Made by a program: the position numbers and the translations under genes
Shown here: piece by piece, positions 9,919 to 18,014 of the stretch
How positions within the stretch are numbered: the stretch's first letter is position 1
How the letters are laid out: each line of letters opens with the position of its first letter
Notes under the pieces: model-generated
The model's input: the letters and a program-made list of their open reading frames with translations, nothing else
What the model was told of the DNA's origin: nothing
Databases searched by the model: none
Origin: Parcubacteria group bacterium
Lineage (GTDB): Bacteria > Patescibacteriota > Minisyncoccia > SW-4-49-11
Length of the DNA: 48,822 nucleotides
Reading direction: 5' to 3'
Assembly: GCA_943354045.1 (NCBI GenBank)
Contig: CALRBF010000005.1
Location: 1 to 48,822 of the forward strand

Positions 9919-10260
9919 TTATTTAGTGTTCTCTACAATATGAGCAAATACTTCAGGTTTATGCTCAGCAAGGTAGGCTAAACTTTTTCGATCAAGTTCA
10001 ATATTTACTTTATTTAAATTATTAATAAGTCGGCTATATTGTACCCCAAGATTACGACTAGCAGCATTGATTTTAGCTTGCCATAATACTCGTCTGTCCC
10101 GCTTTTTATTGCGTCGATCTCGATACGCATAAGTCCAAGCATGTAATAATGCTTCTTTTGCAGCGCGGAAATTAGTTTTGCGTCGCCATTGAAAACCCTT
10201 TGCATGTTGCAATAGATTCTTTCTTCTTTTACTAGCGGTAACTCCTCGTTTAATTCTCAT
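9919..10260 (-). CDS. rplT: 50S ribosomal protein L20
   Basis: MRIKRGVTASKRRKNLLQHAKGFQWRRKTNFRAAKEALLHAWTYAYRDRRNKKRDRR. Confidence 0.96.
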   Translation of the reverse strand: MRIKRGVTASKRRKNLLQHAKGFQWRRKTNFRAAKEALLHAWTYAYRDRRNKKRDRRVLWQAKINAASRNLGVQYSRLINNLNKVNIELDRKSLAYLAEHKPEVFAHIVENTK

Positions 10261-10278
10261 ACAATTATCTTAAAACTC

Positions 10279-10470
10279 TTATTGATTCAATACCCTTTTT
10301 AATTTTTTGACTGATGTATCAATAATTTGGGTTTTTCGTTTTGATCGCCCTGAATCACCAGATTTTTTTGCCAAAAAATGATTTTGAGCAACTTTAAGGG
10401 ATACTACCTTATCATTCTTAGTAAGGGTAATGCGTTTGGATAATGATTTACGAGTCTTTAGCTTAGGCAT
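10279..10470 (-). CDS. rpmI: 50S ribosomal protein L35
   Basis: MPKLKTRKSLSKRITLTKNDKV...; located between infC and rplT. Confidence 0.92.
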   Translation of the reverse strand: MPKLKTRKSLSKRITLTKNDKVVSLKVAQNHFLAKKSGDSGRSKRKTQIIDTSVKKLKRVLNQ

Positions 10471-10518
10471 ATGTTCAGATTATCAATTATATACTCAATT
10501 CTGTCTATTTTATCATAA

Positions 10519-11052
10519 TTAAATCTTTTTTGCAAGTATTGCACTAAAGCCTTGAGGTGAGCGCTTTAATTCTTGGTCAAAGCGTATGGTATCAGGAAGA
10601 TTGCTAAGTATATTTTTCATCTTTATTCCCGCTTGTTCAGCAAAAGCTTTTTCTCTTCCTCTCAAATACATATCAAATTTTACCTTATGTCCTTGATCAA
10701 GGAATTTATAAGCTTGTTTTAATTTTACTTCTAAATCATGAGGTTCGATTTTGAATCCAATACGAAGCACTTTTAGCTCAACTTTCTTTTGCTTCGCTTT
10801 ATGTAATCTTTGTTGTTTGGATTGGGTATATAAGAATTTTCCATAATTCATAATCTTACATACAGGAGGGCGGGGATCGGATGCTATTTCAACTAAATCT
10901 AAATCAGCCTCACGTGCTTGCCGGAGAGCTTCTTCTAGAGATATTACCCCAATCATTTTTCCTGTTACATCGATAAGACGCACATCAGGACCAATAATAT
11001 TTTCATTAATACGCTGATTTGTTTTTGATGAGCTCTTCGGCTGTTGTGACAT
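10519..11052 (-). CDS. infC: Translation initiation factor IF-3
   Basis: RINENIIGPDVRLID...DLDLVEIASDPRPPVCKIMNYGKFLY. Confidence 0.96.
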   Translation of the reverse strand: MSQQPKSSSKTNQRINENIIGPDVRLIDVTGKMIGVISLEEALRQAREADLDLVEIASDPRPPVCKIMNYGKFLYTQSKQQRLHKAKQKKVELKVLRIGFKIEPHDLEVKLKQAYKFLDQGHKVKFDMYLRGREKAFAEQAGIKMKNILSNLPDTIRFDQELKRSPQGFSAILAKKI

Positions 11053-11074
11053 TGAGTAATACTTATTAATAGGG

Positions 11075-11464
11075 TGGAGATGATGGGAATTGAACCCATG
11101 TATAGCCCAGCATCCGTATACAATTACTTAGAGAAATAGGAAATTGCTGGTCTTTTTTTGTGATATATTCTTAATTAATTTCCAAAGACAGAATACATCA
11201 GAGCCACAAAAAGATTTTAGAATATAGGCTTTGTGGGCGAATATACTCCTATCAACAGGTATATGACACCAGTATTCTTGTATGTTGACTAAAAGAATAT
11301 GATGGCAGTCGCGAAATTACTTAGGCAACTGCATACCCGAATCCGTAAGAGGATCGGGCTGCAAAAGGTTTTGCATTTGGGTTTGTCCGTCTTTGGTCTC
11401 GTGACAGACATACGAGTTCTCATTGTATATAGATGTGAATGAACTAGCAAAGCGAAACATCCCC
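11075..11464 (-). ncRNA. ssrA: Transfer-messenger RNA (tmRNA)
   Basis: 5' GGGGATG pairs with 3' CATCTCC; T-arm ATGGGTTCAATTCCCAT; PK1-like TGTCTGTC/GACGGACA upstream of a tag ORF (candidate AKPFAARSSYGFGYAVA-stop); adjacent smpB. Confidence 0.9.
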
Positions 11465-11471
11465 GATTGAG

Positions 11472-11915
11472 TTATTTGATTCGCAATATTCTTTGAATAG
11501 ATCTTTGTTCCTCTCTATCTCGAATACTATGGCGCTTATCAATCTTTTTTTTGCCCTTTGCAAGAACAATTTCAATCTTAATAAGTCCACGTATTAAGTA
11601 TAGCTTAATTGGGATAATTGTCAAGCCTGAAGCTGATTTTTTGGCAATTAAGGAGTCGATTTCAGATCGCTTTAAAAGTATTTTGCGAGGCCGCTCAGTA
11701 TCAAAATGAGTATCAGTATGATTTTGATAATGGGGTATATGGCAATGAATCAAAAATAATTCATTATTTTCAATAGTAATATAGGCTCCTTTGAGACCAG
11801 AATGACCTAATTTTACTGATTTTACTTCATTTCCAAATAATTGAAGTCCAGCCTGATAGGTATCAATGATTGTATAATCAAAAGTGGCTCGAATATTTTG
11901 TGCAAGAGGCTTCAT
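11472..11915 (-). CDS. smpB: SsrA-binding protein SmpB (start revised to MKPLAQNIRATFDY)
   Basis: TFDYTIIDTYQAGLQLFGNEVKSVKLGHSGLKGAYI; C-terminal KKKIDKRHSIRDREEQRSIQRILR. Confidence 0.94.
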   Translation of the reverse strand: MKPLAQNIRATFDYTIIDTYQAGLQLFGNEVKSVKLGHSGLKGAYITIENNELFLIHCHIPHYQNHTDTHFDTERPRKILLKRSEIDSLIAKKSASGLTIIPIKLYLIRGLIKIEIVLAKGKKKIDKRHSIRDREEQRSIQRILRIK

Positions 11916-12004
11916 ATAGATATAATAATCTAAGTTTACTGTGTAATAGTATAGCATATATATAGCTCAATATGCTATACTAAACTATATAAAATATACA
12001 TTCT

Positions 12005-13102
12005 ATGAAACTTATTATCAATGGAGATTTTCTTGCAAAACCCAAAACAGGGATGGGGCAATATTTGTTACAAATACTTGAACATCAAAAATGGGATTAT
12101 GAAATTATCATCTTAATACCAGAATATCTCAAATCTTCAGTCAAACATATTCCTCAATCTATTCAGAAGCAAATTCAATATATTCCTACTTGGTATACAC
12201 GCAATGATCTTATAGCTCAGATATTATGGGAGAAAACTGTATTTCCAAAAGCAGTATTACGGCTAAAAGCCGATATAGTCTGGAGTCCACATTCAAGTCT
12301 TTCTTATATACCACAAATTCCTCATATTATGACAGTGCATGATGTTATTTATTGGCGATTGCCAGAATATATTCCGAATTGGAAAGTGGGTATTTATGTG
12401 AAATTATTAAAAAAATCTATTCTTAGGGCTAATAAAATTATTACCGTTTCTCAATTTTCAGCTCAAGAAATAGAAAATATTTTCAATATTCCAGCAAAAA
12501 GTATTTCTGTTATATATAACTCCTCCTCTAAATTAGCTGTTAAACATAGTGATTTTGAAGAACAAGAAAAATATATTTTTTATGAAGGAGGACTTGATAT
12601 ACGGAAAAATGTCCCTCAATTAATTGAAGCTTTTGCTATTATAGTCCCTAAATATCCTAATCTTTGTCTTTATATAGCAGGTAATTATTTTGAAAGTTCC
12701 CTTATTCCTAATATCCCTGCATTAATAGCTCAATATAATTTAGAAGATAGAGTGAAATTACTTGGCTATATATCAGATGAGGATATGGTGAAATATATAC
12801 AGGGAGCTGAAATATTAGTATATCCATCTCTCTATGAAGGGTTTGGTATTCCAATAATAGAAGGTTGGAGTTTAGGAACTCCAGTAATTACCTCTAATAT
12901 TGGGGCTATGAAAGAGGTTGGGGGAGATGCTGCGGTACTTATAAATCCTAATTCAGCTAAATCAATTGCAAAGGGTATACAAAGTATATTACAAGATGAT
13001 CTTTTGAGGCAATCACTCATATATAAAGGATATGAGCGGGCACAAGAATTTGATTGGAATATAAGTGCTCGTCAATTAGGAGAAATACTAGATAATCAAT
13101 AA
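12005..13102 (+). CDS. Glycosyltransferase family 4 (GT-B)
   Basis: C-terminal EGGLDIRKNVPQLIEAF..., VYPSLYEGFGIPIIEGWSLGTPVITSN. Confidence 0.88.
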   Translation: MKLIINGDFLAKPKTGMGQYLLQILEHQKWDYEIIILIPEYLKSSVKHIPQSIQKQIQYIPTWYTRNDLIAQILWEKTVFPKAVLRLKADIVWSPHSSLSYIPQIPHIMTVHDVIYWRLPEYIPNWKVGIYVKLLKKSILRANKIITVSQFSAQEIENIFNIPAKSISVIYNSSSKLAVKHSDFEEQEKYIFYEGGLDIRKNVPQLIEAFAIIVPKYPNLCLYIAGNYFESSLIPNIPALIAQYNLEDRVKLLGYISDEDMVKYIQGAEILVYPSLYEGFGIPIIEGWSLGTPVITSNIGAMKEVGGDAAVLINPNSAKSIAKGIQSILQDDLLRQSLIYKGYERAQEFDWNISARQLGEILDNQ

Positions 13103-13120
13103 TTGATTGAAAGTTACATT

Positions 13121-13149
13121 TTGACTTTCAGCTACAAATAAGCTATACT
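13121..13149 (+). promoter_or_regulatory. Sigma-70-type promoter upstream of ftsZ
   Basis: TTGACT (13121-13126), 17-nt spacer, TATACT (13144-13149). Confidence 0.7.
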
Positions 13150-13181
13150 ATTTAAAAGTATTGAATAGATATTCAACATAT

Positions 13182-14366
13182 ATGGCAAGAATAAATCCTG
13201 AGATAGAAGCATTTGCAAAAATTAAAGTTGTTGGAGTGGGAGGAGCTGGAGGAAATGCCTTAAAGAGAATGATAGATTCAGAAATTAAGGGGGTTGAATT
13301 TGTAGCAGTAAACACAGATGCCCAAGATTTACATCATTCACAAGCAGAACATAAAGTCCATTTAGGAAAAAATCTTACACGGGGACTTGGAGCTGGTATG
13401 AATCCAGAAGTTGGACGTAAGGCTGCAGAAGAAAGTAAAGAAGAAGTATATCAGGCGGTAAATGGGTCTCATATGATTTTTATCACCGCTGGAATGGGTG
13501 GGGGAACTGGATCCGGAGCTTCTCCAGTTATCGCTCAAGCTGCTAAAGAAAGTGGTGCTTTGACTGTGGCCGTTGTTACAAAGCCCTTTATGTTTGAAGG
13601 TATACAGCGTAAGCGTATTGCAGATGTTGCTTTTGAAGAATTAAAGAAAAATGTTGATACTATTATTACTATTCCTAATGATAAAATATTAAATATTATT
13701 GATCGTAATACTCCGGTACTTGATGCTTTTTCTATGATTGATGATGTCTTAAGACAAGGAGTACAGGGTATTTCTGACTTAATTACCACACCAGGACTTG
13801 TTAATGTAGACTTTGCTGATGTTAGTGCTATTATGAAGAATGCAGGATCTGCTTTGATGGGAATTGGTAGTGCATCGGGTGAAGATAGAGCTGTCACTGC
13901 TGCTAAAATTGCAATTAATAGCCCACTTTTAGATATTTCCATTAAAGGAGCTAAGGGGGTATTATTTAATGTAACAGGAGGTAAAGATTTGTCAATGGCA
14001 GAAATTAATGATGCTGCTAATGTTATTATTGAATCTATTGATCCAGATGCCCAAGTAATTTTTGGAGCAGTAATAAATGAGAAATTAACAGATGGGGAAG
14101 TGCAGGTAACGGTAATAGCTACTGGATTTGATCAAAAAGATCTTAAACCATCAATTAAACCATTTAAAGAAGAAGAGGTAAAGGGACCTAGTTTAGAGGA
14201 ATTACAAAAACAAGCTGAAGCTGAAAAAGCAAAGCAAAAAGAAGATGACGAGCGACAAAAAGCAGTGGAAGTAAAAAAAGATGAATTTATTAAAACCGTA
14301 GAATCAGATGGAGAAGATGAATTTGAACTCCCAACTTTTATTCGTAATAAACTCAATAAAAAATAA
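13182..14366 (+). CDS. ftsZ: Cell division protein FtsZ (start revised to MARINPEIEAF)
   Basis: KVVGVGGAGGNALKRMI, ITAGMGGGTGSGASPVIA tubulin signature, NVDFADV. Confidence 0.97.
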   Translation: MARINPEIEAFAKIKVVGVGGAGGNALKRMIDSEIKGVEFVAVNTDAQDLHHSQAEHKVHLGKNLTRGLGAGMNPEVGRKAAEESKEEVYQAVNGSHMIFITAGMGGGTGSGASPVIAQAAKESGALTVAVVTKPFMFEGIQRKRIADVAFEELKKNVDTIITIPNDKILNIIDRNTPVLDAFSMIDDVLRQGVQGISDLITTPGLVNVDFADVSAIMKNAGSALMGIGSASGEDRAVTAAKIAINSPLLDISIKGAKGVLFNVTGGKDLSMAEINDAANVIIESIDPDAQVIFGAVINEKLTDGEVQVTVIATGFDQKDLKPSIKPFKEEEVKGPSLEELQKQAEAEKAKQKEDDERQKAVEVKKDEFIKTVESDGEDEFELPTFIRNKLNKK

Positions 14367-14411
14367 ATCTCTTGCCAAAAGGGTCTAAAATCTGTATACT
14401 GTACAAATATT

Positions 14412-14486
14412 GGCCACATCGTCTAGCCTGGTCTAGGACATCCCCCTCTCACGGGGAAAACAGGGGTTCGAATCCCCTTGCGGCTA
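14412..14486 (+). tRNA. tRNA-Glu (CTC)
   Basis: GGCCACA...TGCGGCT acceptor (one A-C mismatch), anticodon loop CTCTCAC, T-arm AGGGGTTCGAATCCCCT. Confidence 0.88.
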
Positions 14487-14825
14487 CAAATTTTTTAGTA
14501 AAAGCAAAGGGAGATATAGCATATCTCCCGTGGGGATGAGAAGGTCGGAGCCCGGTGTGAGTTTCCCTGAAAGGGAAGGCGAACACGGCGAGACGGGGTA
14601 GCGAGAATTTCCCGTCAGGGAAATTACTTGTGACCGAATCCCCTTGCGGCTACAAATTTTTTAGTAAAAGTAAAGGGAGATATAGTATATCTCCCTTGGG
14701 GATGAGAAAGTCGGAGCCTGGTGTGAGTTTCCCTGAAAGGGAAGGCGAACACGGCGAGACGGGGTAGCGAGAATTTCCCGTCAGGGAAATTACTTGTGAC
14801 CGAATCCCCTTGCGGCTACAAATTT
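14469..14825 (+). repeat. 166-bp-period tandem direct repeat starting inside the 3' end of tRNA-Glu (two full units plus a third partial copy)
   Basis: CGAATCCCCTTGCGGCTACAAATTT recurs at 14469, 14635 and 14801 (spacing 166 and 166); units 14469-14634 and 14635-14800 differ at 5 positions; each carries hairpins GGGAGATAT-N3-ATATCTCCC, TTCCCT-GAA-AGGGAA and AATTTCCC-GTCA-GGGAAATT. Confidence 0.95.
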
Positions 14826-14832
14826 AACTTTT

Positions 14833-16098
14833 TTATTCTGGTAATTTCTCTCTCAATTTACGATGATAAGTAACTGCGAAACGATGAGATTCATCTCGAA
14901 TTTGCTGTAATAATTGAAGGGCTCGAGATGATCGGGGTAATAATTGCGGCTTATCTTGACCTGGAATATATATTTCCTCTAATCTTTTTGCTAAAGATAT
15001 GATAGGGATGGAACGATATTCGATCTTTCCATTTTTTTGAGCCTCTAAAGCTTTTGATAATTGACCCTTGCCACCATCAATTAAAATTAAATCAGGAATA
15101 GGCCAATCATTATGGTTGAATCTTCGGGTAAGAGCTTGATTGAGATTATAAAAGTCATCACCCCCCTCAGGAGGTTTTTGTATGCGGAATTTTCTATATT
15201 CAGCTTTATTGGCTTTTCCATCTTCAAATACTACCATTGATACTACTGCTTTATCGCCGTGAAAATGGGAGGAATCATAGCCCTCTATTCTTTTGGGTAA
15301 TTTATCAAGATTGAGTACTGTTTGTAAATCTTCGGTATATTTGATATTTCGACTCTTATCCGATGTGATAATACCTTTATGGAGAGATATTTTTTCTAAA
15401 GCTTCAATTTGTTGTTTAATTTCAAGAGCTTTCTCGAATTCCTGCAATGCTGAATAGCTTTGCATTTGAATAGTTAAATCTTTTAAAATTGACTTTGTTT
15501 TTCCTTTCATAATCTCGAGTATGGTGCTCAAGTGTTTTTGATAATTGATTTTATCGATATTTTGTATACAGGGAGCCTCACATTTACCGAGACGATAATA
15601 AATACAAGGATGTTTGGGCATTATTTTACAGGATCGATAAGGAAAGCTCTTACGTAAAATACGTAATGTTTTACGTAAAGCATCTCCATTGACAAAAGGC
15701 CCCAGATAATTTAATTTTTCTGTATGAGAATCTAAATAGGTTTTATGAGTGACGAATATACGAGGAAAATCCTCCTTAGTCCAAACAAGATAGGCATAAC
15801 TTTTATCATCTTTTAAGAGTATATTGTATTTGGGATTATATTTTTTGATAAGATTAGATTCTAATATTAATGCCTCAATTTCGCTATCACAAGGTTTAAT
15901 TTCAATATGATGAATATCTTTTATCATAGCTCTTTTGGCTGCATTGAGAGAGGCATTAGCTCGAAAATAACTTTGTACACGACTTTTGAGCTTAATGGCT
16001 TTCCCAATATAGATAATGGTGTTATGGGTATTATAAAAGAGATATATTCCTGGAATTTGAGGGATATCTTGAATTGTTGTGGTTAAGGTGTGAGACAT
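14833..16098 (-). CDS. uvrC: UvrC excinuclease subunit, compact form without C-terminal (HhH)2
   Basis: GIY-YIG N-terminus (IPQIPGIYLFYNTHNTIIYIGKAIKLKSRVQSYF), Cys cluster, UVR-like motif, RNaseH-like EGYDSSHFHG...LILIDGGKGQL...IRDESHRFAVTYHRKLR; stops right after. Confidence 0.9.
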   Translation of the reverse strand: MSHTLTTTIQDIPQIPGIYLFYNTHNTIIYIGKAIKLKSRVQSYFRANASLNAAKRAMIKDIHHIEIKPCDSEIEALILESNLIKKYNPKYNILLKDDKSYAYLVWTKEDFPRIFVTHKTYLDSHTEKLNYLGPFVNGDALRKTLRILRKSFPYRSCKIMPKHPCIYYRLGKCEAPCIQNIDKINYQKHLSTILEIMKGKTKSILKDLTIQMQSYSALQEFEKALEIKQQIEALEKISLHKGIITSDKSRNIKYTEDLQTVLNLDKLPKRIEGYDSSHFHGDKAVVSMVVFEDGKANKAEYRKFRIQKPPEGGDDFYNLNQALTRRFNHNDWPIPDLILIDGGKGQLSKALEAQKNGKIEYRSIPIISLAKRLEEIYIPGQDKPQLLPRSSRALQLLQQIRDESHRFAVTYHRKLREKLPE

Positions 16099-16138
16099 AA
16101 ATATAAAACAGTTATCCACTATTATCAGAAAATATAAA

Positions 16139-16167
16139 ATTATGATATACTACTAGTATATCATAAT
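16139..16167. repeat. Inverted repeat ATTATGATATAC-TACTA-GTATATCATAAT in the uvrC/pspC divergent intergenic region
   Basis: 12-bp perfect arms; contains TATACT-like -10 sequences on both strands. Confidence 0.6.
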
Positions 16168-16180
16168 AGTAATATTAGTT

Positions 16181-16663
16181 ATGGCAATTAAAATAAAAAA
16201 GCAGTTATATAAATCGACAAATTATCAATTTTTAACTGGAGTAGCGGCAGGAATAGCAGATTACTTGGATGTGTCTCATATTTCTATTAGAGTATTATTT
16301 ATTTTATTAACTCTTGCAAGTGGTATCGGTTTAGTATTCTACTTGACTTTATCAGTATTATTGCCTACTGAGCGGGAAGTAATAGAGCAGGATGATCTTG
16401 AATTTTATCAAACAGCTATACAAGGTCTACAGAGTAAAGATGATAATATCATTGTAAATAAATCTACATTTTGGGATGAATTAATTACAGCCCCCAATAT
16501 TATCTCTATAAGTATTTTATTCTTTGGAGGATTCATATTGCAATTTGATATTGTACCTTGGGCTCTTATTTCTAATTCTTGGCGATATCCAGCTTTATTT
16601 ATAACAATAGGAATAGCTTTTATATTAAAAAGTCTTACACATACCAAATCTAATATTTTATAA
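16181..16663 (+). CDS. PspC domain membrane protein
   Basis: KKQLYKSTNYQFLTGVAAGIADYLDVSHISIRVLFILLTLASGIGLVFYLTLSVLLPTE. Confidence 0.85.
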   Translation: MAIKIKKQLYKSTNYQFLTGVAAGIADYLDVSHISIRVLFILLTLASGIGLVFYLTLSVLLPTEREVIEQDDLEFYQTAIQGLQSKDDNIIVNKSTFWDELITAPNIISISILFFGGFILQFDIVPWALISNSWRYPALFITIGIAFILKSLTHTKSNIL

Positions 16664-16665
16664 AT

Positions 16666-17613
16666 ATGGCAGATATTATTGAGCCAGAAGAGAAAAAAAT
16701 AAATCCTTTTTTAGGAATATTATCTAATTTAGCTACATTATATATTCTAATTTTAGGTATTAGTCTAGGATTTATATATTATCAAGGAGTATATCAAAAT
16801 AATTATCTTTACATATATGTCCCTTTCACTCATATTTGGCCAATTGCTTTGATTGCAGTAGGTTTATCAATATTTCGAGTAAAAAGTTTAGTATCATTAA
16901 TGGTGGGTTTATTTTTATTAGTGTTAGCTATTACGATTACGAGTTTTTCTGTCCCTATCAGAAAAGATGCTATTGAATCTAATATCCAAACAATATCAAG
17001 TTCAATGAGTGGTATAAAAAGTATAAAGACTAATATGTCTTTTACCACTACAGATATATCAATTAAAGGTGGGGAATCTGATATTGATGGAAAGTATATA
17101 TCGAATTATGGAATATTAACGAGTACCATTGTAAATGATAAAGACTCTGTTGGAAATATTAACCTTCAACAATTAGATATTCAACCAGGTTTCGGTTCAT
17201 ATAGTAAAAAAGTAGATTTAATATTCCCAAAGAATATTCCGGCTATATTTGATATTAACGCTAATATTTCTCCACTCTCATTAGATTTAAAGGGGATTCT
17301 ATTACAATCTGCCAAAATTACTCTAAAGGGTTCTGAGGCTTCTATTAATCTAGATCAAATTGAAAAAGAATCTACTATTAGTGTTACTTCTAACGCAAGT
17401 CGAGTTACTATCACTATCCCAAGTAATATTAAGGTGTTATTATCTACCTCTCATAGTTTTACTACTAATGATTTTATTGGGCTTGTACAAAAAGGGGGAG
17501 ATGCAAACGTATATGAAAGTAGTAATTATCAGGTTTTAGATGATAATGAGGAGAACACCTTGACAGTAAATCTTAATTCTACCTTTTCACAAATCAAAGT
17601 TATACAACAATAA
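16666..17613 (+). CDS. LiaF/toastrack-like membrane protein (N-terminal TMs, C-terminal beta-rich repeats)
   Basis: N-terminal hydrophobic segments with IWPIALIAVGLSIF; repetitive beta-strand C-terminus; PspC neighbour with 2-nt gap. Confidence 0.5.
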   Translation: MADIIEPEEKKINPFLGILSNLATLYILILGISLGFIYYQGVYQNNYLYIYVPFTHIWPIALIAVGLSIFRVKSLVSLMVGLFLLVLAITITSFSVPIRKDAIESNIQTISSSMSGIKSIKTNMSFTTTDISIKGGESDIDGKYISNYGILTSTIVNDKDSVGNINLQQLDIQPGFGSYSKKVDLIFPKNIPAIFDINANISPLSLDLKGILLQSAKITLKGSEASINLDQIEKESTISVTSNASRVTITIPSNIKVLLSTSHSFTTNDFIGLVQKGGDANVYESSNYQVLDDNEENTLTVNLNSTFSQIKVIQQ

Positions 17614-17614
17614 T

Positions 17615-18013
17615 ATGATCATAGAAACTGCAGAATATAATGCAAAATTAATAGGAATATTTATTAAATGGTATTGGATTGAAATGTCATATAGAATTAT
17701 TCGTAAAACAATACAATATATTGTTATTTTAGGTAAAATTTTCTCTTTTACTTTTCTTATTAAAACATTTTTTTCTCCTTGGAAAAATCAATTATATGCA
17801 TATCCCAGTAAAGGGTTTGATTTAAAGCATATATTTGAGGTCTGGACATCTAATATGATATCAAGAATAGTAGGGGCTTTTGTAAGAGGATTTACAATAT
17901 TATTTGGTATTATTATTGTTATTATAGCTGCTTTTTTAGGAGCTATGGGGCTTATAATATGGGTATTATATCCAGTATTATTTATCTTTTTTATTATACA
18001 AAGTCTTCAATAA
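17615..18013 (+). CDS. Small multi-TM protein of unknown function
   Basis: 132 aa, hydrophobic segments; 1-nt gaps to both neighbours. Confidence 0.6.
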   Translation: MIIETAEYNAKLIGIFIKWYWIEMSYRIIRKTIQYIVILGKIFSFTFLIKTFFSPWKNQLYAYPSKGFDLKHIFEVWTSNMISRIVGAFVRGFTILFGIIIVIIAAFLGAMGLIIWVLYPVLFIFFIIQSLQ

Positions 18014-18014
18014 T

